Assembly (NCBI GenBank): GCA_026692885.1
Contig: JAPLNJ010000711.1
Span: 1 to 10,736 of the forward strand
DNA: 10,736 nt
Direction of reading: 5' to 3'
Source of the DNA: Planctomycetota bacterium
GTDB lineage: Bacteria; Planctomycetota; Planctomycetia; Pirellulales; Pirellulaceae
The notes below the pieces were generated by a model. That model worked only from the letters and a program-made list of their open reading frames with translations. It made no database searches and had not been told where the DNA came from. Shown one piece after another: positions 1-7,200 of the stretch. The stretch's first letter is position 1. Each line of letters opens with the position of its first letter. Made by a program: the position numbers and the translations under genes.

Positions 1-2695
1 GTGTGACCCGCGGAGCCGGCGGGATGGTGAAACTCCCGGTGTACTGGTCGTGTGACTCGCCGGAAATGTGGTCACGGTCCGTATCGAGCGCCCGGCCCTT
101 CCAGCTGAGAATACTCGTTCCCAGGACCAGGTGATAATCGCCCGGCGTGCTCTGCGGCGCGAATTGCAGTTCCAAACGTCGCTCGTTCACCCAGCGGAAT
201 CCGGTGACACTCACTTCACCCGCGGGGCCGGCGAAGCTGACCAGATCGTCGGCCGGCGCAAAGCTGGTTTGATCCATGGCCTGATCGAAGCTCATGTGCA
301 GCGCGCTCACCGGACCCGCCGTCACCCCCGACGGCGACTGCGCCGTGACGTACGGCTTGTCCGCGAAAATGGTAAAGGGTGCCAAGGCTTGGTCATCAGG
401 CGTTTCGCCCATGATTCCATCCCCGTCCAGATCCAGTTCGTCTCCGGCCAGATCCGCGAGGTGGGGACCGCAGGTCAAAGTGTACGTCCCGGCGCCTGTT
501 TGCGGCGGGAACCAGACTTGCAGCCGGGCACCATTCCAGCGGAACGCGCTCACCGCCAGGGAACCTTCCGGACCCGTAAGTTGCAGGTCGTCGGCCAGCG
601 AAAAGCTGGCCGGATCGATCGGCCGGTCAAACGTGATCTCCGCCGTACTTACGGGCCAGATGGTGTTCCACGCCGGGAACACCCAGCCGGAACTGAGTCG
701 TGGTGGCCGCAAGGTAAAGGCCGCCGTGTACTGATCGCCGGGGACCTCGCCAGGAAGCTTGTTCCTGTTCTGGTCCAACCGCCGGCCCTGGAAATCCTGG
801 ATCTCAGGGGACAGGATCAGTTGATAGCTCCCGAACGCCGTTTGCGGCGGGAAAGACAGCCGCAGTTCGCTCGGTGACGTCCAGGCGTAGTCGTAGTCGA
901 CGATCGCGCCGTTGGGGCCGGTGAAACTCGTGATGTCGTCCAGCGAGAAGGTGGCCGGGTCCATGTTGAAGTCGAAGCTCAAGGTCAGCGCATCGATCGG
1001 ACGAGCGAGGCCGTCCCACACGGACGGCGTCTGGAACCTGACGCGCGGCCCGGCGACCGTCACCCGTGCCGTGACGGTGTAGCCGTCCTCGGTCGCTTCC
1101 CCGGGCACCGCGTCCCCGTCCTGATTCAGGGGCGCGCCAGCGGCATCGAGGAGGTCCGGCCCCAGCGTGATTTCCCAATCGTAGTTCCCCAGCGGTGCGC
1201 CGGGGAGGACGTCGCAGTAGACATCGAGCGTGTTGGCGTCGATCCACTCGGAGTGCCACTGGAAGTAATCCGCCGGGGCCTCGCCAGCGGCCTCGCCGAC
1301 GGCCAGGGACGGCGGCGGCGAAAGCCGCAGCAGGGGTATGACCGGGGGCGGGGTTGGACTCATGGCCCGATCGAACACAAATCGCTGACGGCTCCCCGAC
1401 AGTTCGAGGGGGCCGGAGGTCCCGCTGTTTCCGACCGACTGGACGACTCTCGCCCCGGGTGGTTGGCTCGGACGGCCGCGGTCCAGGAGCAATAGGCCTC
1501 GGGCTTCCATGTTGGTCACGGCGACCTCGGGCAAGCCGTCGCCGTTCAGGTCCCCCAGGGCTGGAGGCCCCCCATACGGCGTGGACTGGTCGCCGAGATG
1601 ATAGACCCCCTGGGAAACGAAGGTGCCGTCACTCTGGAACCCCAGAATGGTCAGGGTGTTGTCGATGTTGTGGGAACTGCGTTGAGCGGCCGAATCCAAG
1701 GATCGAACCGCTAACGTCCGGGCGACGATCTCCGCTCGGCCGTCCCGATTGAAATCGGCTAACCCGGCGCCCGCGAACCCCTGCAGGAAGCCCTGGCCCC
1801 TGAAGTCGGAGAACCTCCCGCCTGCCTGCCCGACAGCCACCAACAGCTGCTCGCCGCCCACCTCGGATCCGGACGCCACCAAGTCCGGGCGGCCGTCGCC
1901 CGTGACGTCGCCGATCGCGAGGAGTGAACCCGCTGAGTAGATGGCGGACTGTTCCCGGAACGTGCCGTCGCCTTGCCCCAACAGGACACCCAGCGTCATC
2001 GCCGCTGGATTTTCAGCGACGAGGTCCGGCAGGCCGTCGTCGTTCAGGTCGCCGAGGACGAAGGTCCCCATGAACCCGCCGGGAATCCCGGACGCATTGG
2101 CCGGCCAGAAGGTGCCGTCGGCGCGTCCGGCCAGGATGGTGATGTGGTCGGCGCCTCCGACGACGAGATCGGGTTGCCCGTCGCCGTTCACATCGGCCAC
2201 GGCCACGGTTTCGATGTCGCGAGTGGCCGAGTAGGTCGTGGGAGGGCCAAAGCTGCCATCGCTCTGCTGCAAGAAGACCGACACCGTCCCTGTGCTGTAG
2301 CTGCCCACCACAATATCCGCCCGGTCATCATGGTTGAAGTCGCCGGACGCCAAGGCCCCTGGCGACGCAGGCGGCACCAGGGTCGCGGAGAGCTGAAGCT
2401 GGCCGCTCGGCACACACTGATATACGGACACCGCGTGTTGGCTGGAGAAATCCGTCGAGCCGGCCAACAACTCGGCGCGTCCGTCGCCATTGAGGTCAGC
2501 CATGACGGCGGTGGTCGGGTAGGCACCGAGCGGCAGCACTTGGCCCAAGACCAAGTCCGGTCCGCCGGACAGCAGCCGCCGATCCTCCAACGGTTCCAAC
2601 CACAACTGGCGTCGGAGTCGCCGACGCTTCGCCAGACGCCTCCGGCGATGCAGAAAACCCGAGCGGACCTTGGTGCCACGTGGGAAGTCGAGCAT
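1..2695 (-). CDS. Large secreted-type protein: LEPLEDRRLLS motif, seven FG-GAP repeats, four Ig-like modules (C-terminus beyond window)
   Basis: One uninterrupted frame runs from the ATG at 2695 to the left edge (898 codons, no stop), so the gene is 3'-truncated by the window. The start is well supported: AAGGAG lies 7 nt upstream. Residues 11-29 are very Arg/Lys-rich and lead into LEPLEDRRLLS (33-43), a motif typical of large planctomycete surface or exported proteins, related to LEPR-XLL. Seven calcium-loop signatures of the D-x-N-x-D-G-x-x-[DE]-[LIV] type follow, starting at residues 67, 119, 168, 216, 263, 314 and 382, as expected for FG-GAP/VCBS repeats folding into a seven-bladed propeller. 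From about residue 412 come four modules of about 115 residues resembling Ig-like (Big_5-type) domains. Each ends in a D-rich loop with a conserved GE (near 523-540, 640-657, 754-769, 870-885). The role is unknown; adhesion or extracellular-matrix function is inference. Family assignment is firm, exact domain boundaries are not. Confidence 0.93.
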   Translation of the reverse strand, partial: MLDFPRGTKVRSGFLHRRRRLAKRRRLRRQLWLEPLEDRRLLSGGPDLVLGQVLPLGAYPTTAVMADLNGDGRAELLAGSTDFSSQHAVSVYQCVPSGQLQLSATLVPPASPGALASGDFNHDDRADIVVGSYSTGTVSVFLQQSDGSFGPPTTYSATRDIETVAVADVNGDGQPDLVVGGADHITILAGRADGTFWPANASGIPGGFMGTFVLGDLNDDGLPDLVAENPAAMTLGVLLGQGDGTFREQSAIYSAGSLLAIGDVTGDGRPDLVASGSEVGGEQLLVAVGQAGGRFSDFRGQGFLQGFAGAGLADFNRDGRAEIVARTLAVRSLDSAAQRSSHNIDNTLTILGFQSDGTFVSQGVYHLGDQSTPYGGPPALGDLNGDGLPEVAVTNMEARGLLLLDRGRPSQPPGARVVQSVGNSGTSGPLELSGSRQRFVFDRAMSPTPPPVIPLLRLSPPPSLAVGEAAGEAPADYFQWHSEWIDANTLDVYCDVLPGAPLGNYDWEITLGPDLLDAAGAPLNQDGDAVPGEATEDGYTVTARVTVAGPRVRFQTPSVWDGLARPIDALTLSFDFNMDPATFSLDDITSFTGPNGAIVDYDYAWTSPSELRLSFPPQTAFGSYQLILSPEIQDFQGRRLDQNRNKLPGEVPGDQYTAAFTLRPPRLSSGWVFPAWNTIWPVSTAEITFDRPIDPASFSLADDLQLTGPEGSLAVSAFRWNGARLQVWFPPQTGAGTYTLTCGPHLADLAGDELDLDGDGIMGETPDDQALAPFTIFADKPYVTAQSPSGVTAGPVSALHMSFDQAMDQTSFAPADDLVSFAGPAGEVSVTGFRWVNERRLELQFAPQSTPGDYHLVLGTSILSWKGRALDTDRDHISGESHDQYTGSFTIPPAPRVT

Positions 2696-2702
2696 GGCCG
2701 TA

Positions 2703-2708
2703 CTCCTT
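2703..2708 (-). promoter_or_regulatory. Shine-Dalgarno of the LEPLEDRRLLS gene
   Basis: AAGGAG on the minus strand, 7 nt before the ATG at 2695. It fixes the start of the large gene, which no stop codon within the window delimits. Confidence 0.8.
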
Positions 2709-2755
2709 GCGTGAAGTAGGTGGATTGGCAGATGTCGCGGGTTCACGACCGCCTG

Positions 2756-2764
2756 AGTGTAGCA
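2756..2764 (-). promoter_or_regulatory. Possible extended -10 promoter element for the LEPLEDRRLLS gene
   Basis: The minus strand reads TGC-TACACT, an extended -10-like sequence about 60 nt upstream of the ATG at 2695, inside the 131-bp gap after the AraC-type gene. No good -35 box lies at 17-18 nt (ACACCT is the nearest), so this rests on the -10 alone. Confidence 0.35.
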
Positions 2765-2826
2765 AATGCCCCGCGCCGAGGTGTGACCGTTTTTGCTGTC
2801 TTCGTACAACAAGTGGGCACGGAGCT

Positions 2827-3732
2827 TCACAGCAGCAAGTCGGGCGTCACATACCGGGAAACCGGCAGGAGCAGGCGGCAGCGAATTCGCCGGACAGCGA
2901 GGGCCAGCGCTTCCAGATGGGTCGTGGGCAAACGCTGGGCCGGATGGATATCATAGCACCGAATGTCGCGGGCGTGCCAGTCGCTGCCGTACCACCAGCA
3001 CCACAACAGCCAGTTCCAGGCGTGGATCAGGCCCAAGGGATAGCCTTCGTACTCGGCGATCGCGAACAGCCCGCCGGGCAAGTCCTGCACGCCGAGCACG
3101 CCATCGGCCGCGACGTCTCCCGGTATCGTCAGACAGGCGTCGTAACGCAAGTGCTGCCGTGGCGTGATCCCTTCGTCGTCGTAGCTGACTCCGAGGAAGG
3201 CTGCGTCCTCGGTGAGCAGCCCGCGGGCCTTGGCCCAACGCCCCAATTCCAGCCAGGCGCGTCCCACGCCAGTATACGGTCCATACTGCCGCCAGAAGGC
3301 TACATGCCACGCCGGAAACTCGCCAATCGAAACCGGCATGACGGCCGCTTGCACCCGCCGGTCCGCGACGATCCGTTCGATGTCCTGCTGGGCGCGATGC
3401 CGAAACGCGGTCGGCGAACAACCGAAATGGGCGGCAAAGGCCCGTGTGAAACCCTCGCGGGAATCGTAGACGGCGGCCCCCGCCACGTCGGTCACACTCA
3501 CCGACCCATACTTCAACGAGGTGGCCGCCCGCTCCAGCCGCAGCCTGCGCAGATGGGCTTGCGGCGTCTCGCCGGTCACCTTCAAGAACACGCGGTGGAA
3601 ATGGAAAGCAGACAGGTGCGCTCGATCCGCCAGTTCGTCGAGCCCGACCTGTTCGTCCAGCCGGTCCCAAGCGTAGCTCAGCGCGTTGAGCACCCGTTGC
3701 CGATCCCGTAGGTTTCCCTGCTGATTCATCAT
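2827..3732 (-). CDS. AraC-family regulator with C-terminal GyrI-like effector-binding domain
   Basis: A 301-residue transcription regulator. The N-terminal 112 residues carry the two AraC helix-turn-helix units: the first around 30-59 (LDELADRAHLSAFHFHRVF), the second around 78-111, ending in the family-typical GCSPTAFR. Residues 133-293 match the GyrI-like/SOUL-type effector domain, with YGPY at 150-153 and a SYDDEGITP...LRYDA stretch at 183-199. In characterised relatives this domain binds small hydrophobic ligands or drugs; the ligand here is unknown. The frame continues upstream to a TTG at 3822, but that codon lies inside the inverted repeat of the adjacent mobile element, so the tandem ATG at 3732/3729 is preferred. 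No strong Shine-Dalgarno is visible before it. The C-terminal domain has an unusual Trp-rich stretch (residues 239-252). It stands alone, 131 bp upstream of the LEPLEDRRLLS gene and in the same direction, so co-transcription is possible but not shown. Confidence 0.9.
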   Translation of the reverse strand: MMNQQGNLRDRQRVLNALSYAWDRLDEQVGLDELADRAHLSAFHFHRVFLKVTGETPQAHLRRLRLERAATSLKYGSVSVTDVAGAAVYDSREGFTRAFAAHFGCSPTAFRHRAQQDIERIVADRRVQAAVMPVSIGEFPAWHVAFWRQYGPYTGVGRAWLELGRWAKARGLLTEDAAFLGVSYDDEGITPRQHLRYDACLTIPGDVAADGVLGVQDLPGGLFAIAEYEGYPLGLIHAWNWLLWCWWYGSDWHARDIRCYDIHPAQRLPTTHLEALALAVRRIRCRLLLPVSRYVTPDLLL

Positions 3733-3812
3733 GCGACTGCCTGGCTCTTGCTCGTTCTGCTTCAGGCCGGATCTTTCGTCGCCCCAGCTATTTCGCTGCG
3801 TGGTGCTCATTC

Positions 3813-4062
3813 CTAGCACCAAACCGTTTTTTGCGGTGGGAGTGGCAAGAATGAGGTTTAATGTTGTCGCATGGACGGGGCTTGCCGCTAGGGCTCAGAC
3901 GTACAGAATTCAAAATTGGCGGTTTGGCGACTTTGCCAAGTCAGAGTGGTTTGTCCGCCAATTTTGAATTCTGTACGTCTGAGCCCTGTTTGGGGCCCGG
4001 CACTGCGGAACAGTAAAATCTCATTCTTTACGCGTCAGGACCAAGAAACCGTTTGGTGCTAG
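3813..4062. mobile_element. 250-bp foldback (MITE-like) element with CTAG ends
   Basis: The ends are inverted copies of each other: 3813-3833 matches the reverse complement of 4042-4062 at 19 of 21 bases, both beginning CTAGCACCAAAC. After a diverged 13-base stretch of equal length on each side, a second block, AAGAATGAG (3847-3855), is repeated inverted at 4020-4028. The centre holds a perfect 33-bp inverted repeat whose midpoint coincides with that of the element to within 1 bp. No transposase frame is present, so it would be non-autonomous. IS630/Tc1-mariner elements are known to insert at TA, often within CTAG, which fits both ends, but the parent family is inference. It sits 80 bp upstream of the AraC-type gene. 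Confidence 0.72.
3890..3987. repeat. Perfect 33-bp inverted repeat at the core of the foldback element
   Basis: Arms 3890-3922 and 3955-3987 are exact reverse complements over 33 bases, starting AGGGCTCAGACGTACAG. They are separated by a 32-nt loop that holds a small hairpin (TTGGC 3924-3928 with GCCAA 3935-3939). As RNA this would be a very stable long stem; no U-tract follows, so it is not a classical intrinsic terminator. Confidence 0.92.
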
Positions 4063-4209
4063 TGGATCGAGTTGATCCGCGCTCGCTTTCCCAATGCTTC
4101 CAAGATCGTCTACAAGCGGATGGCAGGCAACTGGACCTCCGGCCAATTTTCGCTCCGCTGGACGCGCCACTGGGTCATTCCCGATCCGCCTGACGTCGTC
4201 CTGATCTGA
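4063..4209 (+). pseudogene. Possible 3' remnant of an unrecognised gene
   Basis: An open frame of 48 codons begins directly after the foldback element and ends at TGA 4207-4209. The peptide (starting WIELIRARFPNASKIVYKRM) has a protein-like mix of aromatic and hydrophobic residues and no start codon near its beginning. The preceding codon is TAG, formed by the CTAG end of the element. It may be the tail of a gene cut by an insertion or rearrangement. The family is not recognised. A GTG-started overlapping frame (4062-4193) looks less protein-like. Confidence 0.3.
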
Positions 4210-4238
4210 CAGCCGTTGGCAACCTTGCGATCAAGGCC
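4208..4238 (-). repeat. 31-nt dispersed repeat, copy 1
   Basis: On the minus strand this reads GGCCTTGATCGCAAGGTTGC, then 5 less conserved bases and GCTGTC. It matches 10618-10648 (plus strand) at 27 of 31 bases without gaps. It contains the hairpin CCTTG-ATCG-CAAGG. It lies 10 bp beyond the stop of the PQQ gene and could act as a weak transcript-end hairpin. Confidence 0.6.
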
Positions 4239-4247
4239 TCAGCCGGG

Positions 4248-7200
4248 CTATCGTGTAGGCGGGCCAAGGCGGCTGCTCCCCTTGTAAGGCAACTTATCAG
4301 GCAGCGCCAGGTGACGCGCGCCCGCGCCGTCGGCGATGAGCTCCAAGCCGCAGAGGATCGCGGGACGACTGCCGCGAGGTGTTAGGGTCACCACGAGGGC
4401 CTCGTCGATGCGGATGCCGTCGAACGACTTGACCAGTCCGCGCCGCGGCCCACCGGCCTCCCGTGCTACATCGAAATTGCTAAGGACCTCCCGGTCTTGC
4501 AGCGCGACGCTAAACGGCCGTCCGCCCGGCTGTAGGTCCTCTGGCTCGGCAAAGTACAAACGGACCGTGTAGCGTTGGGGCTGGACCAAGTGGCCCGTGA
4601 GTGCCACGCGGAGCGACTGGACTCCCTGCATCCCCGACGCGCAGACCCAGGGCAGCGGACCCGTCACTGTCGAGGAATGCTGACGAAAGAAAGTGGCGGG
4701 CGGCGCAGAGGCCGTCACTTGAATCTGCGGCCACAGGCCGGGGCTGCCGGATTTGGCCGACGCGTCTGTGACCCTGGGGTACTCCAACCACAACGTGCCG
4801 TGGTCGTCGACGCGGTTGCCTGGCGCGCCGAAATTCACTCCCAAACGCCGGATCGGCTGTCGGCCTTCGACCGCGTAGCCCTGGTAGGTCCAGAGCTCGA
4901 CCTCCGGGTCGGGAACCAAGGCCAGCGAGGTCTGATTCTGATAGCTGCAGGTACAGGTGCGGGTGTAGTCCGGGGAGGTGATCAGGCCGCCAGCCACGAT
5001 CAAGTTATTGGTGCAACTCGACCGGAAACCGCCCCAGTTTCCCGTACCGCCGAAGCGGGCCAGATCATAGAACCCGGCCGCACCGGAACGGAACACGAGC
5101 AGGTGCTCGGAGGCCGCGGGCGTGTTGCAGCCGTAAGCGCGGGTCCACTTCCAGACGCGCGGCGCGTCCGTCAGCGGGTCGTCGATCTGCAGTGGCTGCC
5201 CGTCCAGCAGGCCACAGCCACCTTGGCTCCGCAACACCCAATCGCCGCGAATCATCGGCGGGCCGGAGGCGCGAGGGTCGTGCCACAGCTGCTTCCCATC
5301 GCTCGCCCGCCAGGCCCGCATACCCCGAGGCTCGTCCTTTCGCGCGTCGCGTTCGCCGTTGCCGGATTCGATGAGCACGTCGCGGGGGGCCGAATAGCTG
5401 AGCCAAGTTCCGAAGACGCCTTGGTTCTTGGACCACACGACTTGGCCCGTGGCCAGATCGAAGGCCACCAGTCGGGCCGGCGACGACGGCGGAGCACCCG
5501 CCTCCGCCGTCGCGGCCGACGGCTGATCGATGGCATACAGCCGGCCGCCGCCTGCACACACGGCGTTATGACGGAACCGGCCCAGGGCCACAGCGGACCA
5601 GACCAGCTTCCCGCTGTGTCGGTCCAGGACGAACAGCGATTGGCTCTCGATGGCTTGCGGCACTTCCTTCACGGCGGCGGCCGCTGTGCGCCGCAGGGGG
5701 ATGCTCAACCACTTGAGCGAGCCAATCGATTTGTCGGGCGTGGCGAGGCCCCCAAGCAGGTAATCGTTTACGACGTTCAGATAACCCCAGATCGTCTCGC
5801 CGCCAGCCGCCACGGCGGGCAGCGGGATGCTCGGCAGCGGCAGCCCGGTCGCCGGGTCCAGGCGTAGGCACTCACGCAAGTACCGGACATAGATGGCGTC
5901 GGGCGTGGAAATATAGTTGGTGCCGGTGCCGTTGGCGCCGTACTGGTGGGACGTGTTGTTGTAGTAGGAACCCAGACCTGCCACCGGTGCCTCCCACAAG
6001 ATCCGTCCGGTATAGATGTCCACCGACCGCAGACCATCAACTTGCTCGATCACCAGCCGACCGTCGAGCACCTGCGGCATCGGCCCGTGGCCGTGACGAG
6101 GCAAGATGCTGTCGTGGCTGGAGCCGCCGAACCAGAGCAGGCCGAGCGGCGCTTTGACCAACGTGTCGGTGGAGACTCGCGTGTTGGCGGCGTCGGCGTG
6201 TTCGTGGGTCCAACTGCCGGTACCCGGCAGGCCGCCGCTCCGGGTCAGACGCACGAGCCCGACGGCCTCGCCCACGGTGGCCTTGCCCGGCGTATCGCCG
6301 GCAGCGAAACGATCGAGGGCCTGACGCTGTGGACCGGTAAGCTGCAGATAGGCTTTGCCATGGTACGGATGCAGGACTGAGAATAGCCGCCCCGGCCACG
6401 CCAGGTCAGCCGACAGGTCCGCCGCGTTCTCGGCCAGAACCAAGTCCGCGAAATACGGCGGCAACTTCGTGGACTCCAGGTTGCCGATCCACACGGCCAC
6501 GCGCTCGCCGTAGAGTCCCAGACTGTACAAGGTCTTTCGCAACGCCTGGGCCTTGGCCGCATCCGGTTCCAACACCACCACATGCAAGCTGCTCCGCGCC
6601 GCCAGCGTACACGGCAACTCGCCGTTCCCCGCACCCAGCACCAAGGCATACCCGGCACCGACTCCCGCATCCCGGACCACGGTCTCGGCCAATTCACGTG
6701 GTCGCGTCTCTCCGAGACGCGAAACCCGGTCTCGGAGAGACCGGTCCACGTGAACTCCGGATTCCTTGGCGGGATTGTCGCTGAGGCAGTAGATGCGTCC
6801 CTGCTCGGTGACCGCGATCAGACGGCCATGGCCGGCCGCCAGGGCGCCGATATTGCCTTCGACCCCAAGCCGCCAAGCCGGTGACTGTCCCGCTCGCAGC
6901 GGCAGATCGAAGGCCGCCAGGCTCGCTTGGCCGCCCGCGTACAACCGGTCGCCCGCCTTGATCAAGACCGCGCCGGCCGGGAAGGGCGTCGAGGCGGTCA
7001 CTTTGGCAGAGGCGGCCTTTGCACCAGCGGCCGACAAGCTGTCGAGGTCGGCGGCAACCACGGTGCCGCGGGCCCAGGCGTACAGCTTGCCACCGTCGAG
7101 CACCGGGTTATCGGGTACGGCTCCGACAGCCCGGCCGTCGGTCAGGTCGTAGGCCGTTCCGGCGCAGAAGAACAAACGGTCATTGGCGGCCACGGCGTGG

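Noticed and set aside
68..877. 269-codon plus-strand open frame
   Set aside because: It lies fully antisense to the LEPLEDRRLLS/FG-GAP gene, whose minus frame has clear repeats and a ribosome-binding site; the plus product has no family resemblance and is rich in Arg.
2188..2765. Minus-strand frames of 163 and 89 codons overlapping the start of the large gene
   Set aside because: Other frames of the same strand; the frame starting at 2695 carries LEPLEDRRLLS and the FG-GAP loops.
2680..3711. 343-codon plus-strand frame
   Set aside because: Antisense to the AraC-type regulator and the gap after it; low-complexity composition typical of a GC-rich shadow frame.
3733..3822. N-terminal extension of the AraC-type protein from a TTG at 3822 or ATG at 3810
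   Set aside because: The TTG is inside the foldback element's end repeat, the extra residues resemble no AraC N-terminus, and neither codon has a properly spaced Shine-Dalgarno.
4575..5867. 430-codon plus-strand frame
   Set aside because: Antisense to the PQQ protein; no recognisable domain.
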